The notes: generated by a model not told the origin, from the letters alone. Shown: positions 1 through 6,310, counted from the first letter of the stretch. The stretch is 12,080 nt of DNA from a bacterium (GCA_021802795.1 JAJZRH010000009.1:1-12080), one strand, 5' to 3'. Numbers and translations are program-made.

Positions 1-1992
1 GCGCTTCTCGCCGTCGGCCTCTATGCGGGCTTCGGCCGCCCCACGATAGAAGCGCTGACCGCTTCCGGCCTCGTTCTTATCTGTGCGTCCGTCCTCGCCT
101 TCGCCGGACTCTTTCCCGACACGCACTTCGGCGGCATGCTCGGCGCCTGGGAAGGAAACATGCTCGCCGGCTTCTTCGGTTTCTGGGGCGCCTTCGTTCT
201 CCTCATCGCGACCATCAGTATCGGCGTCGCCATCGTGAGCGACCTGGAAGCGCTCGGTGCACTCCTCTCCGAGAACGTCGTATCGCTCTGGGAGCGCTTG
301 CGCGCCCGCCGTGAAGACGGACTTTCCGAGGACGAGAAGCTCGCGGTCGTCGGCGTACCTGAAGAGGATGAGGAGGAATACGAGGGAGACGAGGACGAAG
401 AGGAAACGCCGGTAGCTCCCGAGCACGAACCGGTCGTCAATATATTCAACCGCGGGACGGGCGCCCAAGGCACGGGTATCGCGAATTTTGATGCAGAGTA
501 CGAAGCCCCTCCACTTTCCATCCTCGGCGCGGACCGCGGCAAGCCGGGCGTGGGCGATATCAAAGCGAACGCAAATATCATCAAGCGCACCTTCCAGAAC
601 TTCGGCATCAACCTGGAAATGGACGAGGTGTCGGTTGGTCCGACTGTCACGCGCTACGCAGTGAAGCCTGCCGAAGGCGTGCGGCTCTCAAAAATTGTCT
701 CCCTCGCGAACAATCTAGAGCTCGCGCTCGCCGCGCACCCCGTGCGCATCGAGGCGCCGATTCCGGGCAAGTCCCTCGTCGGCATCGAAGTGCCGAACAC
801 AGTCAAAGCGATGGTTGGTCTCGGCGGCCTCCTTTCCGCGCCCGAGTGGAGCGATAGCGACAAGCCGCTTCTCGCGGCGATTGGACGCGACATCACCGGC
901 ACGCCGCACTACGTGAACATAGCGAAGATGCCGCACGGGCTCGTTGCCGGAGCAACCGGTTCCGGAAAGTCGGTCGCCATCCACGCGCTCATCACTTCCC
1001 TCCTGTACCGCAACGGTCCGAACCAGCTTCGCTTTATCATGATCGACCCGAAGCGCGTGGAGCTCACCGCCTATAACGGCATCCCACACCTCCTCACCCC
1101 CGTCATCACCGATCCGAAGAAGACTATCTTCTCGCTCAAGTGGGCGGCGAAGGAAATGGAGCGCCGCTACAACATTCTCGAGGCCGAGCACGTGCGCGAC
1201 ATCGGTTCCTATCACGCTTCCGTCTTTGAGCCGGCGAAAAAACGCGGCGGCGCCGAGATGCCGGAAGCGATGCCGTATATCGTCATCGTCATTGATGAAC
1301 TCGCCGACATCATGCAGAGCTATCCGCGCGAACTTGAGGCGAGCATCGTCCGCCTCGCGCAGATGTCGCGCGCAGTGGGCATCCACCTCATTCTCTCCAC
1401 CCAGCGCCCGTCGGTGAACGTCATCACCGGCCTCATCAAGGCGAACGTGCCGACGCGCATGGCGCTCCAGGTCGCGAGCCAGATAGACTCGCGCACTATC
1501 CTGGACGGTTCGGGCGCGGAAACCCTGCTCGGCGCGGGCGACATGCTCTACCTCTCGAGCGATATGCAGAAGCCGGTGCGCCTGCAGACCGCCTTCATCA
1601 GCGAAGCGGAGGTAAAGAAGGTCGTGAGCTACATTAAGAGCCACAATGCCGGCGACCTCTCCTCCATCGACTTCGGGGGCGGCAACGGCGGTACGCCCAC
1701 GGAGGCGAGCGACGTCATCGGACTTGCAAACGGCAGTTTCGACGACGATAGCGACGACGACCTCTATGAGGACGCTCGCACCGCCGTGGAAGAAGCCGGG
1801 CGCGCCTCAACTTCCTACCTTCAGCGCAAGTTGAAGATCGGCTATTCCCGCGCCGCGCGGCTGATGGACGTACTGGAGGCGAAAGGCGTCATCGGCGCCG
1901 CCGACGGCAGTAAACCGCGCGAAGTGTTGAATCGCCGCGACAGCTCGTCCGCTTCGGGAGGAGTGGACGACACGGACGAAGAGCTCTTTTAG
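1..1992 (+). CDS. ftsK: DNA translocase FtsK, 5'-truncated by window edge
   Basis: This is a membrane-anchored, ATP-driven DNA pump that moves chromosome ends through the division septum. The frame is open from base 1, so the true start lies upstream; 663 residues are visible. Two hydrophobic segments (about residues 20-38 and 57-79) are the end of the N-terminal 4TM domain. A strongly acidic Glu/Asp linker follows (around residues 120-137). The motor shows Walker A GATGSGKS at 949-972 (Lys323) and Walker B YIVIVIDE at 1276-1299 (Asp432-Glu433). The C-terminal winged-helix gamma domain (about 588-645, with RASTSYLQRKLKIGYSRAAR and GVIGAADGSKPREVL) is intact; in characterised FtsK/SpoIIIE proteins this domain reads polar KOPS/SRS sequences. 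The linker is far shorter than in E. coli, closer to SpoIIIE-type proteins. The next gene follows after 8 bases on the same strand. Identification is secure. Confidence 0.97.
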   Translation, partial: ALLAVGLYAGFGRPTIEALTASGLVLICASVLAFAGLFPDTHFGGMLGAWEGNMLAGFFGFWGAFVLLIATISIGVAIVSDLEALGALLSENVVSLWERLRARREDGLSEDEKLAVVGVPEEDEEEYEGDEDEEETPVAPEHEPVVNIFNRGTGAQGTGIANFDAEYEAPPLSILGADRGKPGVGDIKANANIIKRTFQNFGINLEMDEVSVGPTVTRYAVKPAEGVRLSKIVSLANNLELALAAHPVRIEAPIPGKSLVGIEVPNTVKAMVGLGGLLSAPEWSDSDKPLLAAIGRDITGTPHYVNIAKMPHGLVAGATGSGKSVAIHALITSLLYRNGPNQLRFIMIDPKRVELTAYNGIPHLLTPVITDPKKTIFSLKWAAKEMERRYNILEAEHVRDIGSYHASVFEPAKKRGGAEMPEAMPYIVIVIDELADIMQSYPRELEASIVRLAQMSRAVGIHLILSTQRPSVNVITGLIKANVPTRMALQVASQIDSRTILDGSGAETLLGAGDMLYLSSDMQKPVRLQTAFISEAEVKKVVSYIKSHNAGDLSSIDFGGGNGGTPTEASDVIGLANGSFDDDSDDDLYEDARTAVEEAGRASTSYLQRKLKIGYSRAARLMDVLEAKGVIGAADGSKPREVLNRRDSSSASGGVDDTDEELF

Positions 1993-2000
1993 CGGAAGCG

Positions 2001-2327
2001 ATGGCTACTAAATACCTCATCCTCGCCGTACTTCTTGTCTTCGGCGCCTACGGGTGCATGGAAGCGTGGCCTATCGTGGCCGGGCCCTCCCTTTCCATCG
2101 CTTCCCCGCGGGACGGTACGCCGTTCCCGGGCGGCGTCGTCGCGATACAGGGCAGGGCCGCGCGGGCTGCGGAGCTCACGCTGAACGGCGCGAGCCTTCT
2201 CCATGACCAGGACGGGAGCTTCTCGTCAACACTGACCTTTCCTCGCGGAGGCTCTATACTTACCTTTGCGGCAGTGGATCGATTCGGCAGGACCGTGACT
2301 GCGACCCGCACCATCTTTGTGCCCTAA
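2001..2327 (+). CDS. Small membrane-anchored or exported Ig-like domain protein
   Basis: The protein is 108 residues. Residues 4-18 are a hydrophobic N-terminal segment after a single Lys, which would act as signal anchor or signal peptide; Cys19 in AYGC resembles a poor lipobox. The rest (about 31-106) is a single beta-sandwich of the bacterial Ig-like/glucodextranase-B type: an opening SPRDG strand, LTLNGASLLHDQDGSF in the middle, and AAVDRFGRTVTATRTIFV at the end, matching the family's pattern of vNG...dGsF...pG.n.it..AtD..G. It begins 8 bases after ftsK stops and is probably co-transcribed with it. Its only ribosome-binding hint is GGAAG two bases before the ATG, which is too close to be convincing. 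A structural or adhesive role outside the membrane is an inference; no enzyme motif is visible. Confidence 0.8.
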   Translation: MATKYLILAVLLVFGAYGCMEAWPIVAGPSLSIASPRDGTPFPGGVVAIQGRAARAAELTLNGASLLHDQDGSFSSTLTFPRGGSILTFAAVDRFGRTVTATRTIFVP

Positions 2328-2429
2328 TTTATCAATTTACAATTCTCAATTTTCAAGCAATTTCCAGTGTTTCAATGTATCAATTCAGAATGCATTGAAA
2401 ATTGAAAATTAAACATTGAAAATTTATTA
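2327..2429. repeat. AT-rich inverted array of 7-bp repeats upstream of recA
   Basis: The spacer between the Ig-like gene and recA is sharply AT-rich compared with its surroundings. Read on the plus strand, 2395-2429 is five consecutive heptamers close to TTGAAAA (exact at 2395, 2402 and 2416). Read on the minus strand, 2356 down to 2329 is four heptamers of consensus TTGNNAA. The two arrays face each other as an imperfect inverted repeat: 2327-2356 pairs with 2395-2424 at 24 of 30 positions, including a perfect first 11. The 38-base centre has further partial TTGAAA-like units. The right arm runs to within 4 bases of the recA ATG. It could act as a hairpin at the 3' end of the ftsK transcript, as a recA promoter region (TTGAAA at 2402, TATTAC at 2425, 17-base spacing), or both. 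Confidence 0.75.
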
Positions 2430-2433
2430 CGCT

Positions 2434-3483
2434 ATGGCCTTCGGAAAACCAAAAAAAGAAAAGACGCTGAAGTCGGTATCGGCGGCAAGCACCGATAAAA
2501 GCGAAAAACAGAAATCCATCGACCAGGCGCTTAAAGAAATACGCACCAAGTTCGGCGACGAAGCCATATCCACCTACGGCGCGGGCACGCCGCAAAAGAT
2601 ACCGGCCATCTCCACCGGCTCCGTCGGCCTTGATGCCGCGCTCGGCGTGGGGGGTCTCCCTTGCGGGCGCATCATTGAGATATTCGGTCCCGAGTCTTCC
2701 GGCAAGACGACACTCGCGCTTCACGTCATCGCTGAAGCGCAAAAAGCGGGCGGCATCGCGGCATTTGTGGACGCCGAGCACGCGCTTGACCCGGAGTACG
2801 CGCGGCGCATCGGCGTGAAGCTCCAAGAGCTCCTCATCAGCCAGCCTGATACCGGCGAGCAGGCGCTTGATATCGTGGAGAGCCTGGTGCGGAGCGGGAA
2901 TGTGGATGTCATCGTCGTGGACTCTGTGGCAGCGCTCACGCCAAAGGACGAGATAGAAGGCGAGATGGGCCAACAGCACGTGGGCAAGCAGGCGCGGCTC
3001 ATGAGCCAGGCGCTCCGCAAACTCACCGCAATCGTCTCTCGAAGCAAGACCATCGTCATTTTCATCAACCAAATACGCATGCAGATCGGCGTGATGTTCG
3101 GCAATCCGGAAACGACGCCGGGCGGCAAGGCGCTGAAGTTCTACACCTCTGTGCGCTTGGATATCCGCCGTATCGCGAGCATCAAGAAGGGCGAAGAGGT
3201 GGTCGGCGGCCGCGTACGTGTCAAAGTGGTGAAAAACAAAGTCGCCGCCCCGTTCAAGACGACGGAGTTCGACCTTCTCTACAACGAGGGCATCAGCCGC
3301 GAGGGCGAGCTCATCGCGCTCGGCGAGAAATTCGGCCTGGTGGAAAAAGCCGGCGCCACCTACAAATTCAACGGCGAGAAGCTCGCCGTCGGCTACGATG
3401 CGACTCGGACGCATCTGCGCGAAAACAAAGACGTCTCAAGAAATCTCCTCAAGCAAGTGCGGGAAAAGTTAGCGGAGAGCTAG
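2434..3483 (+). CDS. recA: Recombinase RecA
   Basis: RecA forms ATP-dependent filaments on single-stranded DNA, drives strand exchange and triggers cleavage of SOS repressors where these exist. From the ATG at 2434 it has 349 residues, close to the usual 350. Walker A is GPESSGKTT (residues 85-93, Lys91). [12 protein letters not shown] is the Walker B strand, followed by the loop L1 region [20 protein letters not shown] and loop L2 [16 protein letters not shown], both highly diagnostic. The N-terminus is Lys-rich (KPKKEK) and the C-terminus lacks the long acidic tail of E. coli RecA, ending [12 protein letters not shown] six codons upstream (2416) is in frame but lies inside the heptamer repeat, so I prefer the ATG. 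No Shine-Dalgarno sequence precedes either. Its TAG stop is shared within CTAG with the opposing gene. Confidence 0.98.
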   Translation: MAFGKPKKEKTLKSVSAASTDKSEKQKSIDQALKEIRTKFGDEAISTYGAGTPQKIPAISTGSVGLDAALGVGGLPCGRIIEIFGPESSGKTTLALHVIAEAQKAGGIAAFVDAEHALDPEYARRIGVKLQELLISQPDTGEQALDIVESLVRSGNVDVIVVDSVAALTPKDEIEGEMGQQHVGKQARLMSQALRKLTAIVSRSKTIVIFINQIRMQIGVMFGNPETTPGGKALKFYTSVRLDIRRIASIKKGEEVVGGRVRVKVVKNKVAAPFKTTEFDLLYNEGISREGELIALGEKFGLVEKAGATYKFNGEKLAVGYDATRTHLRENKDVSRNLLKQVREKLAES

Positions 3484-3824
3484 AGGCTCTCTAAAGAGGA
3501 CATTACGGAAATCGCGCGAGCGATCTCGCGGGCCGCGAAAAGGAGCGCGCCGAGCACAAGGAGCACGAGTACCTGCACGATGAGGCGCGTGTGCAGAAAG
3601 GCGGCAAGGTAGAAGCGCGGGATGTCCAGAATATTTGCGGGAGCATTCTGGAGCACGCGGCCGACCCACACTTCCCTGCCGATGCCGTAGAGCGCGAGCG
3701 CGGACACGAGCATGGAGAGCGCGCCGCTTGATATGACGAACCGGAGCGCCCGGATGAGGTGCACCCGTTGCATCACAATGCGTTCGATGTTTGTACGGTC
3801 ATCAGTCATAGTGTTGTTCATCAT
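3480..3824 (-). CDS. Two-helix membrane protein paired with ECF-like sigma factor
   Basis: This is a 114-residue protein that I do not recognise. It has a short charged N-terminal stretch (about 25 residues, likely cytoplasmic), a first membrane helix at about 27-48, an intervening 32-residue segment with few charges ([17 protein letters not shown]), and a second helix at about 81-98 followed by a short charged tail. Its start lies inside the 3' end of the sigma-factor gene, so the two are surely co-transcribed and probably translationally coupled. Three nearby ATGs exist (3824, 3821, 3809); a GAGG at 3828-3831 is best spaced (6 bases) for 3821. Genes in this position often encode membrane anti-sigma factors, but the zinc-binding HxxxCxxC motif is absent and the cytosolic part is very small, so that role is only a guess. 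Confidence 0.75.
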   Translation of the reverse strand: MMNNTMTDDRTNIERIVMQRVHLIRALRFVISSGALSMLVSALALYGIGREVWVGRVLQNAPANILDIPRFYLAAFLHTRLIVQVLVLLVLGALLFAAREIARAISVMSSLESL

Positions 3825-4395
3825 ACGCCTCTTTGAATAATTTCTTCGCGCGGTGCACGCGCGTTTTCACCGCCGGAATGGAAAGCCCCTCGCTTGCGGC
3901 TATCTCCTCCTGGCTCTTCCCCTCTATGAACTGCAATTTCAATATCTTCGCCGCGGTCTCGGGAAGCTTCGCGAGTGCGGAAAGGACTTCATTTCGTATG
4001 GAAAGGTCTTCCAGAAATTCCGCTTTCGCATCCGGGAGCGACTCGTAGTGTTCCGGTTCGAGCTCCGCGCGCTTGCCCCACTCGGCCATCTTCATGCGGT
4101 ATTTCGTATAGGCGACGCGATTGAGGATGGTGTACGCCCAGGACGAGAAGCTCGCCCCCTCCTGTACGCGGTATTTGTCCGCATAGAGGTACATCTTGGT
4201 GAACGCGTCTTGCACCGCCTCCTCGGCGTCTTCAGGGCTCTTGAGGATGGTTCGCGCGCGGCGAAGCAGGGGCGCCTCATAGCGGCGGACCAGCACCGCA
4301 AAGAGGTCCGGCTCCTTCTGGGAACGCGAGAGTACCTCTGCATCCGAGAGCAAGCTCAGGTCGGTGGTTGAAAAACTCATAATGTCTGCTAGCAT
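3802..4395 (-). CDS. ECF-like sigma-70 family RNA polymerase sigma factor
   Basis: An alternative sigma factor that would redirect RNA polymerase to a specific promoter set. It is 197 residues with only regions 2 and 4, the ECF layout. Region 2 spans about 31-103, with AEEAVQDAFTKMY and SSWAYTILNRVAYTKYR covering the core-binding and -10 recognition helices. Region 4 spans about 135-190, with LPETAAKILKLQFIEGKSQEEIA and the helix-turn-helix ending IPAVKTRVHRAKKLF. Two starts are possible: 4395 (MLADIM) and 4380 (MSFSTT). The upstream one has GGCGGA seven bases before it, which is why I chose it, but the conserved protein would be complete from either. It is divergent from efp across 63 bases and overlaps the membrane-protein gene at its 3' end. 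It ends in TGA, showing that TGA is read as stop here. Confidence 0.93.
   Translation of the reverse strand: MLADIMSFSTTDLSLLSDAEVLSRSQKEPDLFAVLVRRYEAPLLRRARTILKSPEDAEEAVQDAFTKMYLYADKYRVQEGASFSSWAYTILNRVAYTKYRMKMAEWGKRAELEPEHYESLPDAKAEFLEDLSIRNEVLSALAKLPETAAKILKLQFIEGKSQEEIAASEGLSIPAVKTRVHRAKKLFKEAYDEQHYD
3828..3834 (-). promoter_or_regulatory. Shine-Dalgarno-like site of the two-helix membrane protein
   Basis: AAAGAGG on the minus strand, inside the sigma-factor reading frame, lies 3 bases before the ATG at 3824 and 6 bases before the ATG at 3821. It is the best Shine-Dalgarno match I found in a window where most genes have none, and it favours 3821 as the real start. Confidence 0.45.
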
Positions 4396-4403
4396 ACACG
4401 AAT

Positions 4404-4416
4404 CCGCCTTTGGCGG
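4404..4416. other. Small GC hairpin in the sigma/efp divergent spacer
   Basis: CCGCC-TTT-GGCGG is a perfect 5-bp stem with a 3-base loop. On the minus strand its 3' arm coincides with GGCGGA, the only Shine-Dalgarno-like sequence before the sigma-factor ATG at 4395 (7-base gap). A folded leader would hide that site. On the plus strand it is followed by TACTTTTTA, which resembles a weak terminator, but no plus-strand gene ends just upstream. Confidence 0.4.
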
Positions 4417-4438
4417 TACTTTTTATAACGGATATTAC
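4410..4438 (+). promoter_or_regulatory. Possible efp promoter
   Basis: TTGGCG at 4410-4415 and TATTAC at 4433-4438 are separated by 17 bases and would start transcription about 14 bases before the efp ATG. The -35 matches the consensus at four of six positions. TATAAC at 4424-4429 is an alternative -10 without a matching -35. This is pattern matching only. Confidence 0.3.
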
Positions 4439-4458
4439 CAATCCTAAGTTTCCGGAAT

Positions 4459-5034
4459 ATGGCCGTACTCTCGTATAACGAAATCCTCAAAGGCAGCGTC
4501 ATCAACTACAATAATGAGCCGTATGAAGTGCTGTCGGCGCACATCTTCCGCATGCAGCAGAGGAAACCCGTGAACCAGACTAAGCTTCGTCAGCTGGTCG
4601 GCGGCAAGGTCGTGGAGATATCCTTCCACCAGAACGAGACGGTGACCGAAGCGGATGTCGGCACCATGCGGGCCAACTATCTCTACACCAATCGCGGCGA
4701 GAGCTGGTTCGCCGAGGAGGGCAATCCGAAGAATCGCTTCTCCTTCCCCGAGGACTCGGTGCACGACAAGGTGCAGTGGCTCGCTCCCAACACGCCGGTG
4801 GAGGTCCTTACCTACGAGGACAAGCCTATGACGATCAAAATAGCGGTGAAGGTGGAACTTGAAGTGAAGGACGCGCCTCCGGCGGTCAAAGGCAACACGG
4901 TCTCGGGCGGCACCAAGCTCGCCGAGCTTTCCACCGGCGCGAAGGTAAACGTCCCGCTCTTCATCAATCCGGGCGACATCGTGCGCATCAATACCGACAC
5001 GGGCGAATACACTGAACGCGTCACGAAATCATAA
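4459..5034 (+). CDS. efp: Elongation factor P
   Basis: EF-P enters the ribosomal E site and rescues ribosomes stalled on polyproline stretches. The protein is 191 residues with all three domains: the KOW-like N domain (about 1-65), the central OB domain (about 66-128) and the C-terminal OB domain (about 130-187, with VPLFINPGDIVRINTDTGEY). It aligns without gaps to E. coli EF-P over the first 44 residues as I remember that sequence, ending in the shared KLR at 42-44. The tip loop that normally reads KPGKGQAF, with the modified Lys34, is here RMQQRKPV: residue 34 is Gln, with Arg35 and Lys36 beside it. The usual EpmA lysine is therefore missing, and so is the Arg32 of the rhamnosylated type. 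No Shine-Dalgarno sequence is evident; the 8-base palindrome TTCCGGAA ends just before the ATG. A terminator follows at 5073. Confidence 0.96.
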   Translation: MAVLSYNEILKGSVINYNNEPYEVLSAHIFRMQQRKPVNQTKLRQLVGGKVVEISFHQNETVTEADVGTMRANYLYTNRGESWFAEEGNPKNRFSFPEDSVHDKVQWLAPNTPVEVLTYEDKPMTIKIAVKVELEVKDAPPAVKGNTVSGGTKLAELSTGAKVNVPLFINPGDIVRINTDTGEYTERVTKS

Positions 5035-5072
5035 CCGTGCGGAAACAACCCAGTAGGTGATTCTGCTGAATC

Positions 5073-5098
5073 AAAAGCCCCGCTCTCGCGGGGCTTTT
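5073..5098. terminator. Bidirectional hairpin terminator between efp and rpsR
   Basis: AAAAGCCCCGC and GCGGGGCTTTT form a perfect 11-bp stem around a TCTC loop. The GC core flanked by A's on one side and T's on the other gives a U-tract in either direction. It lies 38 bases after the efp stop and 12 bases after the rpsR stop on the other strand, so it can end both convergent transcripts. The U-tracts are short (four), which lowers the certainty of strong termination. Confidence 0.85.
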
Positions 5099-5110
5099 GC
5101 TCAGTATGGC

Positions 5111-5317
5111 TTACGCTGCTATATAGGGCATGAGCGCCATAAAGCGCGCCCGCTTGATGGCCTGCATGATCTCGCGCTGCTTGTTGGAGGGGACGCCGGT
5201 GCGCTTCTTGGAAAGCATCTTGGCGTGCGGGTTCGTGAACAGCTTCAAATACGCAACGTCCTTGTAGTCGATGAATTTCTTTATCTCTATCTCTTCTCGT
5301 TCAGCTTGGTATGCCAT
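5111..5317 (-). CDS. rpsR: 30S ribosomal protein S18
   Basis: S18 binds the 30S platform together with S6. It has 68 residues, at the short end for the family. The core IDYKDVAYLKLF, the TNPHAKMLSKKRTGVPS stretch and the basic helix QREIMQAIKRARFMALMPY are all typical. It is the last gene of the minus-strand run, following ssb in the usual S6-SSB-S18 order, and is closed by the terminator at 5073-5098. The start at 5317 is the only sensible ATG; the bases before it are AT-rich with no Shine-Dalgarno site. Compared with E. coli S18 the N-terminal arm carries no extra zinc or other motif. Confidence 0.97.
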   Translation of the reverse strand: MAYQAEREEIEIKKFIDYKDVAYLKLFTNPHAKMLSKKRTGVPSNKQREIMQAIKRARFMALMPYIAA

Positions 5318-5327
5318 AAAAATACAG

Positions 5328-5355
5328 TTAGTAGTTGGTAGGTTGTAGGGGGTAG
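5328..5355. repeat. Four-copy degenerate 7-bp repeat between ssb and rpsR
   Basis: Four contiguous heptamers, each ending GTAG (TTAGTAG, TTGGTAG, then GTTGTAG and GGGGTAG), fill all but 10 bases of the 38-base spacer. The array ends exactly at the ssb stop codon. On the transcribed minus strand the unit is CTACNAA-like and free of G. The sequence differs from the recA spacer but the 7-base period is the same. Confidence 0.7.
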
Positions 5356-5802
5356 TTAAAAAGGAATATCTTCCGGGTTGATCTCCTCGTCCGGGTACTT
5401 GATGGCCTCGTCGTCCTTCGGAGCGGACTGCTCTTCATGGGGGGCCCCTGCGCCGGCACCCGAGCCGCCCTTAGCGTCCGCGCCGAACTGGAAATTCTCC
5501 ACGATAATTTCCGTACGATACTGCTTCTTCCCGTCTTCTTTCCCCTCCCACGAACGCGTCGTGATGCGTCCCTCTACGAATATCGGGCGGCCCTTCTTCA
5601 CATACTGCGCGATGACTTCCGCCGTGCGGCCGAACGCGACGACATTGTGGAACTCGGTCGCCTCCTGCTTCTGTCCGTTCTTGTCCTTGTAGGTGCGGTT
5701 CGTCGCGAGTCCGAAGTTCGCGACCTGGCCGCCGGACGGCAGCGCCTTCAGCTCCGGATCGCGGGTAAGGTTCCCGTAGAGGAATACTTTGTTGAGGTAC
5801 AT
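5356..5802 (-). CDS. ssb: Single-stranded DNA-binding protein
   Basis: SSB coats single-stranded DNA in replication, repair and recombination and recruits partner proteins through its C-terminal tip. It has 148 residues from the ATG at 5802. The OB fold covers about 1-108: MYLNKVFLYGNLTRDPEL at the start, then TEFHNVVAFGRTAEVI, KKGRPIFVEGRI and a closing IIVENFQF. A Gly/Ala-rich linker follows, and the protein ends in an acidic tip with the canonical DIPF. The frame is open upstream to 5868, but those extra residues are Arg/Ser-rich and overlap rpsF, so they are rejected as a start. It begins 7 bases after the rpsF stop. A perfect TATAAT lies 6 bases before the ATG, suggesting an extra, possibly leaderless, transcript. 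Confidence 0.97.
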   Translation of the reverse strand: MYLNKVFLYGNLTRDPELKALPSGGQVANFGLATNRTYKDKNGQKQEATEFHNVVAFGRTAEVIAQYVKKGRPIFVEGRITTRSWEGKEDGKKQYRTEIIVENFQFGADAKGGSGAGAGAPHEEQSAPKDDEAIKYPDEEINPEDIPF

Positions 5803-5808
5803 GTTCGT

Positions 5809-5814
5809 ATTATA
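5809..5814 (-). promoter_or_regulatory. TATAAT -10 element in front of ssb
   Basis: A perfect minus-strand TATAAT straddles the rpsF stop codon and sits 6 bases before the ssb ATG, so transcription would begin at or next to the A of that ATG. I see no good -35 at 17 bases (CGCGGC), so either it is weak or the match is by chance. Confidence 0.35.
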
Positions 5815-6301
5815 CCGCGACGTTCTCGAGAGCCGCGTCGAGCTCTGCGCCGGCCGCCGCTTCCGCATCCTCCGCGTGCTCCGGCATCTTCATTGCTATC
5901 TCGCGCATCTCCACCGAGTGGCGGGCGGCGTCCTTCGTCGTAAGCAGGTCGATGAAGCGGACGATCTGCTTGTTCGCGCCGGCGGCGCTGATAACCTCCG
6001 CGTGATTCGTAGCGGATGTCTCGTAGACGATCCAGGAGAAGTAGGCTGAATCAAAATCGCGGCGGCCGGCCACTTCCTGGCGGGAAATGGTGTAGGCAAG
6101 CGGTATCTTTATCGGCTCTCCCTCGGCGACAATCGTTCCTTTCTCTTCAATGAGCGCGCGCACCGCCTGGTAGGCCTTCTTCACTTCCTCGACCGGGAGC
6201 TCGGGATCCAGGTGAAAACCCAATTCGTAGACGCGGGGCTCGTCGCCAGCGTCTTCAAGCGCCTCATCAGCGCGCAACTCCAAATCCAGGTCTTTCGCCA
6301 T
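5810..6301 (-). CDS. rpsF: 30S ribosomal protein S6
   Basis: S6 pairs with S18 on the 30S platform. The product is 163 residues, longer than a minimal S6 of about 95-100. The S6 core is about 23-122: RVYELGFHLDPELP opens it, then KGTIVAEGEPIKIPLAYTI, and FDSAYFSWIVYE is the central strand. It carries an acidic N-terminal extension of about 22 residues and a C-terminal, Ala/Glu-rich extension of about 40 residues after the core; neither contains a recognisable domain. It precedes ssb by 7 bases and rpsR lies beyond, the classic S6-SSB-S18 cluster. A promoter-like TTGCGG/TAGGAT pair lies directly in front, so the cluster may be transcribed independently of the upstream tatD and metG genes. Confidence 0.93.
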   Translation of the reverse strand: MAKDLDLELRADEALEDAGDEPRVYELGFHLDPELPVEEVKKAYQAVRALIEEKGTIVAEGEPIKIPLAYTISRQEVAGRRDFDSAYFSWIVYETSATNHAEVISAAGANKQIVRFIDLLTTKDAARHSVEMREIAMKMPEHAEDAEAAAGAELDAALENVAV

Positions 6302-6310
6302 AATTCCGGC

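Noticed and set aside
715..1644. 309-codon open frame antisense to ftsK
   Set aside because: It mirrors the GC-rich third positions of ftsK, its protein is Arg/His/Asp-rich with no family pattern, and ftsK is unmistakable on the other strand.
2416..2433. TTG start six codons upstream of the recA ATG
   Set aside because: The extra codons are made of the heptamer repeat (TTGAAAA) and add nothing RecA-like; the ATG gives a normal length.
2380..3414. 344-codon open frame antisense to recA
   Set aside because: It covers almost all of recA in an opposite frame and has the low-complexity Arg/Asp/Leu composition of a shadow; it starts in the AT-rich repeat.
3853..4371. 172-codon plus-strand frame over the sigma factor
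   Set aside because: It is a shadow of the sigma-70 gene, with a His/Arg/Leu-rich product.
5057..5341. 94-codon plus-strand frame over rpsR
   Set aside because: It begins next to the terminator, covers the well-recognised S18 gene in reverse and has no family features.
5803..5868. N-terminal extension of ssb to 5868
   Set aside because: It overlaps the rpsF 3' end and puts an Arg-rich tail ahead of the usual MYLNKV start of SSB.
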